DNA of 64,000 bases from Granulimonas faecalis (GTDB lineage: Bacteria; Actinomycetota; Coriobacteriia; Coriobacteriales; Atopobiaceae): assembly GCF_022834715.1 (NCBI RefSeq), contig NZ_BQKC01000001.1, positions 1,462,501-1,526,500 of the forward strand. Reading direction: 5' to 3'. The translations under genes and the position numbers were made by a program. Positions 8,514-17,846 of this stretch are shown one piece after another. Position 1 is the first letter of the stretch. Every line of letters starts with the position of its first letter. The notes under the pieces were generated by a model. That model worked only from the letters and a program-made list of their open reading frames with translations, had not been told where the DNA came from and did no database searches.

Positions 8514-8875
8514 GGTGCGCGCTCAAGAGCATCGACCTGTCCCGGGCCAGGGAGCGGCCGGGCAGGGCCGCCGGGGCGGCGCTGTTCGTGACGGCGGAGA
8601 ACGTCCTGTCCGACTGCACGCCCCGGGTCCCCAAGCTGTCGGGGGCCCTCAGGGGCAGCGGGCGCACCCGGGCCGCGGGCGACCTCAGGGTCGTCGTGGA
8701 GTGGGGCACCGACGCCGACACGGCGGCCTACGCGAGGCCGCAGTACTACGGCAACTTCAACCACCCCAACCAGCCGGGGGTCCAGAGCCCGGCCCGGTGG
8801 TTCGACGAGGCGGAGAGGGAGGACGGCCGGCGCTGGGTCCAGCTGTTCGACCACGAGTTGAAGGCGAGGGTGTGA
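8510..8875 (+). CDS. Minor capsid protein (Minor_capsid_2-like)
   Basis: 121 aa; GTG at 8510 overlaps the upstream stop by 4 nt. It contains the segment PKLSGALRGSGRTRAAGDL followed by AYARPQYYGNFNHPN, typical of the neck/tail-completion proteins that share a Tyr-rich centre (Y-A-R-x-Q-Y-Y-G). It ends W-V-Q-L-F-D-H-E-L-K-A. Part of the head-tail joining set. Confidence 0.72.
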   Translation: MRCALKSIDLSRARERPGRAAGAALFVTAENVLSDCTPRVPKLSGALRGSGRTRAAGDLRVVVEWGTDADTAAYARPQYYGNFNHPNQPGVQSPARWFDEAEREDGRRWVQLFDHELKARV

Positions 8876-8876
8876 G

Positions 8877-9368
8877 ATGGCGGACGCGAAGGAGGGGGTC
8901 CTAAGGGCCCTCGGGGCGAACCCGGCGGCCCCGGCGCCTGGCGAGGAGGCGGCCCAGGCCCGCGTGGCCGAGGCCGTGACGGCGTGGGTGGCGGGCGTCC
9001 TCGGCGACGGGGTGCGCACCACCTACGGCGAGCTCTGCCCCATGGACGGGGTGGACGCGGCCGAGGTGGCGGCCACCGGGGCCGACCCTGTGGTGCGCCG
9101 GTTCGTCTCCGGAGGCGGCATCTACCGCTTCGGCTACGACGTCTTCCTGCGCACCTGCCCGCGCTCCTCAGGGGCCCGAATCGACGCGCTGGGCGTGCTC
9201 GGCCGCCTCGCCGACGCCGTGGAACACGGCGGGCTGCCGGACGCGGCGGGCGTCTCGTGGGCCGGCCATACCCTCACCCGCGCCCCCTGCCTCTACGCCG
9301 TGGACCCCCACGGCAACGAGACCTACCAGATGTCGGCCCAAGCGACCTACCTGGTGCCGAGCGACTAG
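8877..9368 (+). CDS. Tail terminator/minor capsid protein (Minor_capsid_3-like)
   Basis: 163 aa, starting 1 nt after the previous stop. The sequence YRFGYDVFLRTCPRS and the surrounding alpha/beta pattern, plus position directly before the major tail protein, fit tail-terminator proteins that cap the tail tube and set its junction to the head. The C-terminus (NETYQMSAQATYLVPS) describes a beta strand pair. Role inferred from gene order. Confidence 0.68.
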   Translation: MADAKEGVLRALGANPAAPAPGEEAAQARVAEAVTAWVAGVLGDGVRTTYGELCPMDGVDAAEVAATGADPVVRRFVSGGGIYRFGYDVFLRTCPRSSGARIDALGVLGRLADAVEHGGLPDAAGVSWAGHTLTRAPCLYAVDPHGNETYQMSAQATYLVPSD

Positions 9369-9380
9369 AAAGGCGAGACC

Positions 9381-9968
9381 ATGACCACGACGGACCGCTC
9401 CATCATCGAGAGCTACAAGGTCGGCCACTACATCAAGTTCAACGACGCCGGGACCCCGGCCTACGTCAAGTGCACCGAGGTGAACACGGCCGAGACCGAG
9501 CGCGAGGCCGCCGAGTACAGCCCCGAGTGGATCGACTACGAGGTGCAGCCCACCTACTCCACCGGCTCCAAGGACACCATCACGCTGGAGATCTCCCTTC
9601 TGGGCCCCGGCGGCATCCAGAAGGAGCTCTACCTGCGCGAGGACGACCGCAACATCCCCGTGGAGTACGTGCGAACCCTGGCCTACGACTTCGAGAAGGG
9701 CGCGCCGTGCCCCGCCAACGCCCTCACGGCCAAGCACGCCCACGGCGTGCTCAACGTCCAGCCCCTGACCACCGAGGCCTCCAGCGCCGCCGTCATCACC
9801 GCGACGCTCTCGGTGACCACCTCCTACGACCGCGGCACCTTCGACCCGGGCGCCCTGGCCTTCGCCCCGGCCGGGGGGGGCGGCGACGGCGCCGGGGGCA
9901 GCACGGGCGGCCAGCCCGGCATCGGGGACGGCGGGGGCCAGCCCGACGCGGGCGGCGACACGGAGTGA
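9381..9968 (+). CDS. Phage major tail protein (tail tube)
   Basis: 195 aa, preceded by GAAAGGCGAG. A beta-rich core (residues ~1-150) with repeated Thr/Ser strands (TYSTGSKDTITLEISLLG; SAAVITATLSVTTSYD) resembles tail-tube subunits. The last ~40 residues are a Gly/Ala/Asp-rich tail (GGGGDGAGGSTGGQPG) that looks like a flexible surface extension. It lies just before the tail-assembly chaperone pair, the standard place for this gene. Confidence 0.82.
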   Translation: MTTTDRSIIESYKVGHYIKFNDAGTPAYVKCTEVNTAETEREAAEYSPEWIDYEVQPTYSTGSKDTITLEISLLGPGGIQKELYLREDDRNIPVEYVRTLAYDFEKGAPCPANALTAKHAHGVLNVQPLTTEASSAAVITATLSVTTSYDRGTFDPGALAFAPAGGGGDGAGGSTGGQPGIGDGGGQPDAGGDTE

Positions 9969-9973
9969 CCGTC

Positions 9974-10003
9974 AGGGGCGGCGCCTTCGGGCGACCGCCC
10001 CTT
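9974..10003 (+). terminator. Hairpin after the major tail protein
   Basis: AGGGGCG-GCGC and a complementary GGCG-A-CCGCCCCT pair around CTTCG, followed by TTTCC. Imperfect GC-rich stem; plausible partial terminator that lowers expression after the abundant tail tube gene. Confidence 0.5.
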
Positions 10004-10012
10004 TCCCTCGCC

Positions 10013-10044
10013 GCGTTACCGCCCCTGCACCATGGGCGGCGACA
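10013..10044 (+). promoter_or_regulatory. Phage intergenic GTTACC motif, copy 2
   Basis: GCGTTACCGCCCC with CACCATGGGCGGCGAC 17 nt further, 54 nt before the tail chaperone start. Nearly identical in layout to the copy at 17802. Confidence 0.4.
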
Positions 10045-10068
10045 CGACGCGACGAGGGAGGAGCCCCC

Positions 10069-10476
10069 ATGACCGCACGCAAGGCAAAGGCGACGCTCGC
10101 CTACGACCTGCCCGCCACCCCGACCCTGGCGGTGACCGTCGGGGGCGAGGCCTACGAGGCCCGCCTGGGGGTGCTGGCCGGGATGCTGGACCTGCCGGGC
10201 CTCGTGGACGGCTGGCGCGCCCTGGCCGAGGCCGGCGGCGACGTGGCCGAGGTCTCGGCCCGCGTCGAGGAGCTGGACGAACGCACCCGCTCGGTGGTGG
10301 CCTCGGTCTTCGGTGAGGAGGGGGCCGGGCGCCTGGTGGGCGGGCCCCACCGCCTGGACGTGGCCCGCATGGTGGCCGTGCTGGGGGTGGTGGCCGACGT
10401 GCTGGCCTCCCCCGAGGCGGCCGCGGCCATGGAGGCAGCCATGCCCGACGTGCCCGACACCGCCGACGCCGACTAG
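10069..10476 (+). CDS. Tail assembly chaperone (first subunit)
   Basis: 135 aa, ATG after GAGGGAGGAGCCCCC. The N-terminus is a beta region (LAVTVGGEAYEARLGVL) and the rest is helical with an acidic end. Small proteins between the tail tube and the tape measure are tail-assembly chaperones. In many phages the pair is made by a programmed frameshift, but here the second gene has its own GTG start 8 nt after this stop, and I see no clear slippery site at the end of this frame. Assigned by position. Confidence 0.7.
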   Translation: MTARKAKATLAYDLPATPTLAVTVGGEAYEARLGVLAGMLDLPGLVDGWRALAEAGGDVAEVSARVEELDERTRSVVASVFGEEGAGRLVGGPHRLDVARMVAVLGVVADVLASPEAAAAMEAAMPDVPDTADAD

Positions 10477-10484
10477 GGGCGGCG

Positions 10485-11084
10485 GTGCTGCTCGTGGACG
10501 CCCTCCCCTCCACCGTGGAGGCGGGGGGCGTCTCGCTGCCGGTGTGCTGCGGCTTCCGGCGAAACGTGGCCGCCGAGCTGGTGGACCGCGACGCTCCGGG
10601 GGCGGCTTCCTCCCTGCTGTGGTGCCTCATGGCCACCCGCGGCCCCGACGGGCGCCGCTCGCTGCCCGAGGAGGTGGCGGCCGACCCGGCCCCGTGGCTG
10701 GCCGCCGCCCTGGAGTGGCACGACGCGGCCATGGGGGCCATGCCCTACGGCGACCCGCTGGCCCCCGATGCCCGGGCGGCCGACGGGCCCCGGACCTTCG
10801 ACTGGGAGGCCGACGCGGCCCTGGTGACGGCGGACTTCCAGCGCCTCTACGGCCTCGACCTCACCGACCCGGCGTGCCAGGTGCACTGGCACCGCTTCTG
10901 CGCCCTGTTGCTGGCCGCCGTGCGCACCGAGGGGTCGCTGCTGTCCGCCGCCCTGTCGGCCCGCGCCCCGCTGGGCCCCGGGGCCGACCGCCATGCCCGG
11001 GCCGAGCACCGCAGGCGGGCCGAGGCCTGGGCGTTACCGCCCACCGAGGATGAGCTGAGGAAACGGGCCATGGAGTCGTTCTAG
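10485..11084 (+). CDS. Bacteriophage Gp15-family tail assembly protein
   Basis: 199 aa, GTG start. Family hallmarks visible: acidic ...FDWEADAALVTADFQRLYGLDL (about residues 104-125) followed by CQVHWHRFCALLLAAV. Gp15 proteins of Gram-positive siphophages lie directly before the tape measure and are thought to be the second tail-assembly chaperone. The C-terminal helix (EDELRKRAMESF) is basic/acidic mixed. The tape measure starts 12 nt downstream. Confidence 0.78.
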   Translation: MLLVDALPSTVEAGGVSLPVCCGFRRNVAAELVDRDAPGAASSLLWCLMATRGPDGRRSLPEEVAADPAPWLAAALEWHDAAMGAMPYGDPLAPDARAADGPRTFDWEADAALVTADFQRLYGLDLTDPACQVHWHRFCALLLAAVRTEGSLLSAALSARAPLGPGADRHARAEHRRRAEAWALPPTEDELRKRAMESF

Positions 11085-11096
11085 GGGGTATCCGCC

Positions 11097-14000
11097 GTGG
11101 ACGGGACAATCGCCATCGAGGTGGTCGCCGACGTCTCCCGCTACATGCGGGAGCTCGACGGCCTCAGGGCCAAGAGCGACCGGGCCGTGGCCAACGTGTC
11201 CCGGGCCATGGAGAACGCCGGGTCCAAGGGCGAGGGGGCGGCCCGGCGCATGGGAGCCGCCTACGCCAAGGCCGGGCAGGCCGGGGCCGAGGGGGCCGAG
11301 AGGTGCGCCAGGGCCACGGCCCAGGCGGCCTCCTCGGCCACCGTGGACGCCGGCAGGTGGGAGTCCTTCTGCGGCCGGGTGGCCGCCTCCTACGGCGACG
11401 TGGGCAAGGGGGCGGCCTCCGGCGCGGCCGAGGCGTCGCGGGCCGCGCAGTCCATGGCCAGGGCGAACGAGGGCGTGGCCTCCTCGGCGGCCTCGGCCTC
11501 CGAGCGCGGGCGCCAGGCCTTCGGGCGCATGGCGGCCACGGCCTCGCTGCAGGCCGCGACGGTGCAGTCCCGCTTCCAGTGGGCCTTCCAGTCTCTGGCG
11601 GGCTCGGCGTCGGCCGGGGCCGGCCGGGCCGCCTCGGCGGTGCAGGGGGCCTTCTCCTCGGTCGCGGGCGCGGCCTCGTCGGCCGCGTCGCGGGTGTCCG
11701 GGGCGTTCCGGGGCGCGGCCTCGTCGGTGGCCTCTGCCTTCGGCTCCTCGAAGCTGGGCCAGGGCCTCTCGTCGCTGGCGGGCCGGGCGTCCGCCGTGGC
11801 GTCGCAGGTGGGCAGCTCCTTCAGGTTCATGGGCGGGTTCGCCACGGCCGCCTTCTCGGCCGTCGGCAGCGCCGCCGCCACGGCCTTCTCCGGCATATCG
11901 GCCCGGGCCTCCTCCCTGGCCTCGGCGGTGGGGCCCAGGCTCTCCGGGGCCTTCTCGGCCGTCGGCTCAAGGCTGCGGCCCCTGGCCGAGCAGGTGGGGA
12001 CCGCCTTCTCCGGCATGGGCGAGAAGGTGGCCGGCTTCGCCTCCAAGGCGGTGTCGGCCGTGGGCGGGGCCGCCTCGAAGATAGGCTCCGCGGCCGTGGG
12101 CGCCCTGAAGGGCGTGGGCGCGGCCGTGGGGGCGGGCCTGGCCGCCGTGGGGACGGCGGCCGTGGCCTGCGGGGCCCAGGCCCTCAACGCCTACGCCAGC
12201 TACGAACAGCTGGCCGGCGGCGTGGAGACCCTGTTCGGCGCCGGCGGGCGCTCCCTGGAGGGGTACGCGGCCTCGGTGGGAAAGTCCACCGACGAGGCGG
12301 CCGCCGACTTCCAGCGGCTCCAGGCGTCCCAGGACGCGGTCTTCGCCAACGCCGAGAACGCCTACCGCACCGCGGGCATGAGCGCCAACCAGTACATGGA
12401 GACGGTGACCGGCTTCTCGGCCTCCCTCATCTCCAGCCTCGACGGCGACACCGCGGCGGCGGCCCAGGTGGCCGACCGAGCCATCCTCGACATGGCCGAC
12501 AACGCCAACAAGATGGGCACCAACATCGGCGACATCCAGAACGCGTACCAGGGGTTCGCCAAGCAGAACTACACCATGCTCGACAACCTCAAGCTCGGCT
12601 ACGGCGGCACCCAGGAGGAGATGCAGAAGCTCATCAAGGACGCCTCCCAGATGACCGACATCCAGTCGGAGCTGGGGGTCACCGTGGACGCCAGCTCGAT
12701 GAGCTTCGCCAACTGCGTGAACGCCATCTCGGTCATGCAGAAGAAGATGGACATCACCGGCACCACGGCCAAGGAGGCCTCCGAGACCATCGAGGGCTCG
12801 GTCAACATGATGAAGGCCTCCTGGGAGAACTGGCTCGCCGCCCTGGGTCGCGACGACGTGGACATGGCCGACTACACCTCGAAGCTCATAACCTCGGTGC
12901 AGACCGTGGCGGGCAACGTCGTCCCCCGGGTCGCCGAGATCGTGACCGCGGCCTTCACCGAGATACCGGCGGCCCTGACATCGCTGTTCTCCACGCTGGG
13001 GCCGACGGTGCAGGAGTCCTTCGGGGCGCTGCTGCCGGCCATGCTGGAGGCGGCCCTGACCCTGGTGGGAGGCCTCGCCCAGGGCGTCCAGGCGGCCATG
13101 CCCGCGCTCGTCGAGGCCGTGGGGTCCCTAGTGGCACAGCTCTCCGAGAGCCTGCCGACGTTTTTGGCCAACCTCCTGCCCGGCGTGACGGCCCTGGTGG
13201 CCGGAATCGGCACCATGCTGGTGGAGAACCTGCCCCTGCTCGCGACGGCCGGCATGCAGCTCTTCACGGGCCTTCTGCAGTCGTTCTCCCAGGTGGTGCA
13301 GCTGCTCGCGCCGCAGGTGCCCGCGATGGTGCAGCAGCTGGGCGCGGCCCTGGTGGCGAACCTGCCCGCCCTCGTGCAGGCGGCGGTCGAGCTGTTCCTG
13401 GCCCTCGTCCAGGCGCTGCCCGTGGTCGTGCCCCAAGTGGCGAGCGCCCTCATAGCGGCCGTGCCGGTCCTCACCGGGGCCCTGCTGCAGAACCTGCCGG
13501 CCATCCTCCAGGCAGGGGTGCAGCTCTTCACGGGACTCGTGCAGGCGATACCGCAGATAATCCCCCAGCTGCTGTCGGCCGTGGGCGACATGCTCATGCA
13601 GGCCGGCCAGGCCATCGCGAGCACCGACTGGGGCCAGCTGGGCAGCGACCTGATACAGGGCCTCGTGAACGGCGTCACCGGGGCCATCGGCGGCCTCATG
13701 GACGGCATCGGCAGCGTCTGCGACACCCTCTGGAACGGCTTCTGCGACTTCTTCGGCATCCACTCCCCCTCCACCAGGATGGCCGGGGCCGGCGGGGACA
13801 TCGACGCAGGCCTGCAGCAGGGCATCGAGGGCGGCGCCGGCGGGGTCACCGGGGCCATGCAGGGGGTGGCCGACGGGCTCACCTCCACCGTGGAGGGGGC
13901 CACCCCCGGCATGGGGGCGGCCGCGGACGCGGTGTTCGCGACGCTGCCGGCGGCCATGGCAGGTCCCGTCTCCCAGCTCTCGGCCCAGATGGAGCCGGCC

Positions 14001-15170
14001 CTGCAGGCCATCGCGGCGGCCGTGGCGGCCAACGCCCCCATGATGACCGAGGCGGGGACGGCCATGTTCGCCGGGCTCGTGGCAGCCGTCGGGCCAGCCA
14101 TGGCGCCGCTGTCGGAGCAGGTGGCGCTGGCGCTGCAGGCGGCCGCGGCCCAGCTGCCGGCCTGCGCGCCGGCCTTCTCCGCCGCAGGGGCCCAGCTGGC
14201 CGCGTCCGTCGTGGCCGGCGTGGCCTCCGGCATGGCGGGGCTGCCCGTCGCGGTGTCGGCCGCCGTGACCGCGGCCGTGGGGGCGGCGGCCTCCGCCGCG
14301 GGGGCCATGGGGGCCGCCGGCCGGGCCATGGCGGCGCAGCTTTTGGGCGCCCTGCGCGCCGTGCAGGGGCCGGCGAGGGCCCAGATGCAGGCCTGCGCCG
14401 CCCAGGCCGTGCGGGCGGTGTCGTCCCAGGCGGGGCAGATGCAGAGCGCCGGCCGCTCCGTGGGGGTGTCCCTGGTCAACGGCCTGCGCTCGGTGCAGGC
14501 CCAGGCGGTGACGGCGGTCTCTGGCATGGTGACGGCCTGCGTGCGCGCGGTGTCCTCGGCCAACGGCCAGATGCGCTCGGCGGGCTCGGCCCTGGCCCGG
14601 GAGGCGGCCGCGGGCGTGTCGGCCGGCGCCGCCTCGGTGTCGGCCGCGGCCCAGGCCCTGGCCCGCGCGGCGGCCTCGGGCATGGGGACGCAGCAGGGCG
14701 CCGCGCGCGCCGCCGGGCGCAGGCTCTGCGACGGCATGGCGGCCGGCATATCCGACGGGCGCTCCTCGGTGGTCTCCGCCGCCGTGCGGGTGGCCCGGGA
14801 GGCCGTGGCCGCAGCCAAGCGCGAGCTGGGCGTGCACTCCCCCAGCCGTGTGTTCCGAGCCATCGGCCGCCAGGTCATGGCCGGCTGGGAGCTGGGAGAG
14901 TCCGACGGGTCGGCGTCGGTGGTGCGCACCGTGGCCGCCACGGCCCGGGCCCTGTCCGGCGCCGCCGTGCCCCCGGCCACGGGGGCCTCCGCCGTGGGGG
15001 CGGCGGGGCTGTCGGCGGCCCGCGCCGCGCAGGCCCCGTCGGCATCCGCAGCGGACCTGCGCCGGGTGCTCAAGGGCATCGACGCCGTGGCCGCCGCCGT
15101 GCGGGCGGGATCTGTCATCGAGATGGACGGCCGCGAGTTCGGCCGGGCGGTGAGGAGGTGCCAGGCATGA
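11097..15170 (+). CDS. Phage tail tape measure protein
   Basis: 1357 aa, GTG start; the longest gene of the prophage, as expected since its length sets the tail length. The N-terminus (DVSRYMRELDGLRAKSD) begins a long Ala/Ser-rich helical region (to ~residue 360) with repeated AxxAFSAVGS-type units. A PhageMin_Tail-like central domain spans ~361-600 (AYASYEQLAGGVETLFGAGG onward). Several hydrophobic helical stretches follow (600-880). Two HSPS motifs (GIHSPSTRM near 887, GVHSPSRVF near 1244) are characteristic of tape measures. The last 4 nt overlap the distal tail gene (ATGA). Confidence 0.92.
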   Translation: MDGTIAIEVVADVSRYMRELDGLRAKSDRAVANVSRAMENAGSKGEGAARRMGAAYAKAGQAGAEGAERCARATAQAASSATVDAGRWESFCGRVAASYGDVGKGAASGAAEASRAAQSMARANEGVASSAASASERGRQAFGRMAATASLQAATVQSRFQWAFQSLAGSASAGAGRAASAVQGAFSSVAGAASSAASRVSGAFRGAASSVASAFGSSKLGQGLSSLAGRASAVASQVGSSFRFMGGFATAAFSAVGSAAATAFSGISARASSLASAVGPRLSGAFSAVGSRLRPLAEQVGTAFSGMGEKVAGFASKAVSAVGGAASKIGSAAVGALKGVGAAVGAGLAAVGTAAVACGAQALNAYASYEQLAGGVETLFGAGGRSLEGYAASVGKSTDEAAADFQRLQASQDAVFANAENAYRTAGMSANQYMETVTGFSASLISSLDGDTAAAAQVADRAILDMADNANKMGTNIGDIQNAYQGFAKQNYTMLDNLKLGYGGTQEEMQKLIKDASQMTDIQSELGVTVDASSMSFANCVNAISVMQKKMDITGTTAKEASETIEGSVNMMKASWENWLAALGRDDVDMADYTSKLITSVQTVAGNVVPRVAEIVTAAFTEIPAALTSLFSTLGPTVQESFGALLPAMLEAALTLVGGLAQGVQAAMPALVEAVGSLVAQLSESLPTFLANLLPGVTALVAGIGTMLVENLPLLATAGMQLFTGLLQSFSQVVQLLAPQVPAMVQQLGAALVANLPALVQAAVELFLALVQALPVVVPQVASALIAAVPVLTGALLQNLPAILQAGVQLFTGLVQAIPQIIPQLLSAVGDMLMQAGQAIASTDWGQLGSDLIQGLVNGVTGAIGGLMDGIGSVCDTLWNGFCDFFGIHSPSTRMAGAGGDIDAGLQQGIEGGAGGVTGAMQGVADGLTSTVEGATPGMGAAADAVFATLPAAMAGPVSQLSAQMEPALQAIAAAVAANAPMMTEAGTAMFAGLVAAVGPAMAPLSEQVALALQAAAAQLPACAPAFSAAGAQLAASVVAGVASGMAGLPVAVSAAVTAAVGAAASAAGAMGAAGRAMAAQLLGALRAVQGPARAQMQACAAQAVRAVSSQAGQMQSAGRSVGVSLVNGLRSVQAQAVTAVSGMVTACVRAVSSANGQMRSAGSALAREAAAGVSAGAASVSAAAQALARAAASGMGTQQGAARAAGRRLCDGMAAGISDGRSSVVSAAVRVAREAVAAAKRELGVHSPSRVFRAIGRQVMAGWELGESDGSASVVRTVAATARALSGAAVPPATGASAVGAAGLSAARAAQAPSASAADLRRVLKGIDAVAAAVRAGSVIEMDGREFGRAVRRCQA

Positions 15171-16012
15171 GCGCTCCGGTGAGCAGGGGCCTCGTCTACC
15201 GAAACCACCTGGGCGAGGAGCTGGCCATAGGAGGGCCGGGCACGGTCCACTACGGCGAGACCGACCTCTTCGACGCGGCGGCCTACGAGTACGAGACGGC
15301 CGGCGCCCGCGTGGCGTCGCGGTCCCTGGCCGCCTCGGAGCGCGAGCTGCCCTTGGTGCTGGCGGGCAGCTCCCCTGCGGGCCGCGACCGGGCCCGGCGG
15401 GTGCTGTCGGCCGACGCCCACGCAGGCGAGCTGGGAACGCTCTCCTACGGGGACTGGTCGGTGCCTGCGGTGGTGACGGCCCAGGCCCTGTCGGCGTGGT
15501 GGTTCGACGGCGGCGTGGAGGCCGACGCGCTGACGGTCCTTCTGCCCCGGCCCCTGTGGTGCCGCGAGGTGGCCCACGAGTTCCCGCTGCTGCCGGCGGC
15601 GGCCGCCGTGCCGGGCAGCGACTACCCAAAGCCCCACCCCTACGGCTACGGGCGCGGCGGGGCTTCCCACAGCGTCTCCGTGGACACCCTGGGGCCCGCC
15701 GAGTGGCTGTGGCGGGTGTGGGGGCCGGCCGCCGACCCCTACCTCATCGAGGACGGCAACCGCCACCAGGTCATGGTCACCGTGCCGGCCGGCAGCCGCC
15801 TGGAGCTGGACACCCGGGAGCGCACCATAGCCCTGATCGACGGGCTGGGCCGGCGCACCAACGTGCTCGGCAGCCGGGTGAGGGGCGCCGCCGGCAGCGG
15901 CACCTACGCCTTCAAGCGCCTTCCCCGGGGCACGGTGGGCCTGTCAACGCCGGGCAGCTTCGCCTACGACGTGGTGGTGTACGACGAGAGGGAGGCCCCG
16001 ACGTGGACCTGA
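15167..16012 (+). CDS. Distal tail protein (Dit-like)
   Basis: 281 aa; ATG overlaps the tape measure stop by 4 nt. The N-terminus (RNHLGEELAIGGPG) and mid-region with FPLLPAAAAVPGSDYP fit siphovirus tail-component proteins whose hexamer forms the hub at the tail tip. The C-terminus (NVLGSRVRGAAGSGTYAFKR) looks like the galectin-type domain that often ends Dit proteins. Position after the tape measure and before the hub gene supports this. Confidence 0.75.
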   Translation: MSAPVSRGLVYRNHLGEELAIGGPGTVHYGETDLFDAAAYEYETAGARVASRSLAASERELPLVLAGSSPAGRDRARRVLSADAHAGELGTLSYGDWSVPAVVTAQALSAWWFDGGVEADALTVLLPRPLWCREVAHEFPLLPAAAAVPGSDYPKPHPYGYGRGGASHSVSVDTLGPAEWLWRVWGPAADPYLIEDGNRHQVMVTVPAGSRLELDTRERTIALIDGLGRRTNVLGSRVRGAAGSGTYAFKRLPRGTVGLSTPGSFAYDVVVYDEREAPTWT

Positions 16013-17799
16013 CGCGCTACGAACTGATGTGCACCGGCCCCGACGGGGCCACCGACGCCTGCCGCCTGGCCGGATGCGAGCTGGACATGGCCGTGTCCGA
16101 CGACCCCGACGACAACGACTTCACGCTCTCGTGCCCCGCCTCGGGCTTCGTGCCGGAGGTCGGCGCGGTGGTCTACGTGGAGGGCACCGAGATAGGGGGC
16201 GTCGTGGAGGGCCGCGGCGCGGACTCGGCCGCCGCGAGCGTGGACGTGGTGGGGCGCACCTGGAGCGGCCTCCTGGACGCCCGGGTGCTGAGGCCCCCCG
16301 CGGGCCAGGACTACCTGGCCTACTCCGGCGACGCGAGGGCCGTGGTGCGCCAGGTGCTGTCCGCCTGCGGGCTGGAGGGATGGTTCTGCTCCGCCCCCGG
16401 AAACTGCGGCACGGCCGTGTCCGGGCGCTTCGATCGCTACTGCACCGCGTGGTCGGGCCTGCGAAAGGAGCTGCGCCGCGCCGGCCTGCGCCTGTCGGCG
16501 TCCTGGGACGGGTCCCGCTGGGTGCTGGACGCCGTGGCCCGGCGCACCGTGGAGGTGGACGCCTCGGAGGCCCGGGTCACGAGCGACGCCGGACTCATGG
16601 CCTACAACCACCTGGTCTGCGCCGGGGAGGGCGAGCTCAAGGACCGCGTGGTGGTGGACCTCTACGCCGACGCCTCCGGGAAGGTGTCGGCGACCCAGAC
16701 CCTCAAGGGGCGCCTGGAGCGCGCCGCCCTCTACGACCGCTCCAGCTCGGGCCGCGAGGAGCTGGTCAAGGACGGCACCGAGAAGCTCCAGGAGCTGCAG
16801 GCCACCCCCACCCTGTCGGTGGACCTGTCGGGCCTGTCGCTGTCGGCCGAGGTGGGCGACATGGTGGCCGTGACCGACGACGAGGGCGGCACCGAGGTGA
16901 CGGCCGAGGTGACCCGCACCGTGGCCAAGGTCACCGACGGGGCGCTCAGGGTCTCCGTGGAGGGCGGCGACACCCGCCAGACCCGCTCCCTCACGGGGAG
17001 CTCCGAGCCGGAGACCGCGCGGGTGCTGCCGGTCCCTTCCGGCGGCACCGGCGGCTCGACGCGCCTGCAGGCCCTGGACAACCTGGCCTACCTCGGCACC
17101 AACCCCACCGAGGCCGCCACCGACACCATGGCCTTCTGGCGGGACAAGGGGACGGGCTACGCCTTCTACAGCCTCACCGGGAGGCTCCAGGGGCAACCCT
17201 CCCAGTGGGGGTTCCTCGTGTCCCGCGCCCAGGGCTCAGAGATCCACCAGGAGTTCTGGAGCCAGGCCGGAACCCTCGCCCACTACCACCGCAAGGCCAA
17301 CGCCTCCACGACCACGATGCCGGGCTGGGTCATGGCCTACGACAGGAACACCCTCACCGGCGCCTCCGGCCTCATCCACGACGCCTTCGACGGGAACCTG
17401 ACGAGCGGCACCCTGTGCTTCCCCGTCTTCACGCCCGGCTGGGCCGACGGCGGCTACATGAACGACTCCCAGCTGAGGGGCTACCTGGGGGTGGCCGCCA
17501 CCGGCTGGCACGCCGTGACCAACGGCGGCTGGACCGTCAGGTACCGCAAGTTCGGCCCCATGGTGACCGTCACGGTCACGTCCGCCAACATCGCCGCCGG
17601 CACGTGGGCCCGGTGCGGGTGGGGCCTGCCCGCCGGCCACCGGCCGCCCGCCGACATCGTGGGGGCGGCCTACGGTCCGGACGCGGCCGGCAACAACGTG
17701 TGCCGCTACACCGTGGGGGCCGACGGGCGCCTGACGGCCCACCGCTACGGCAGCGGCACCACCCACGTCCAGTGGACCGTGACCTTCATGGTCGCCTAG
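16003..17799 (+). CDS. Tail hub protein with C-terminal fibre module
   Basis: 598 aa; GTG at 16003 overlaps the previous gene by 10 nt. Residues 1 to ~340 are a Gp37/Gp44-like hub region (PEVGAVVYVEGTEIGGVVEG; VRQVLSACGLEGWF; LRKELRRAGLRLSASW) that resembles the tail-associated hub of mycobacteriophage- and Rhodococcus-type phages. After a GGTGGSTRLQAL linker (the fibre-type GGTG motif at about residue 347) the C-terminal ~240 residues are fibre-like, beta-rich and Trp/Tyr-rich, probably host-surface binding. Domain boundary is approximate. Confidence 0.72.
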   Translation: MDLTRYELMCTGPDGATDACRLAGCELDMAVSDDPDDNDFTLSCPASGFVPEVGAVVYVEGTEIGGVVEGRGADSAAASVDVVGRTWSGLLDARVLRPPAGQDYLAYSGDARAVVRQVLSACGLEGWFCSAPGNCGTAVSGRFDRYCTAWSGLRKELRRAGLRLSASWDGSRWVLDAVARRTVEVDASEARVTSDAGLMAYNHLVCAGEGELKDRVVVDLYADASGKVSATQTLKGRLERAALYDRSSSGREELVKDGTEKLQELQATPTLSVDLSGLSLSAEVGDMVAVTDDEGGTEVTAEVTRTVAKVTDGALRVSVEGGDTRQTRSLTGSSEPETARVLPVPSGGTGGSTRLQALDNLAYLGTNPTEAATDTMAFWRDKGTGYAFYSLTGRLQGQPSQWGFLVSRAQGSEIHQEFWSQAGTLAHYHRKANASTTTMPGWVMAYDRNTLTGASGLIHDAFDGNLTSGTLCFPVFTPGWADGGYMNDSQLRGYLGVAATGWHAVTNGGWTVRYRKFGPMVTVTVTSANIAAGTWARCGWGLPAGHRPPADIVGAAYGPDAAGNNVCRYTVGADGRLTAHRYGSGTTHVQWTVTFMVA

Positions 17800-17801
17800 C
17801 G

Positions 17802-17835
17802 GCGTTACCCCCGGCAGACCATGGGCGCAGACGGA
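17802..17835 (+). promoter_or_regulatory. Phage intergenic GTTACC motif, copy 3
   Basis: GCGTTACCCCCGGC then ACCATGGGCGCAGACGG, 43 nt before the 17847 start, followed directly by AAAGGAGG. Third copy of the motif also found at 6307 and 10013. Confidence 0.4.
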
Positions 17836-17846
17836 AAGGAGGCCCC

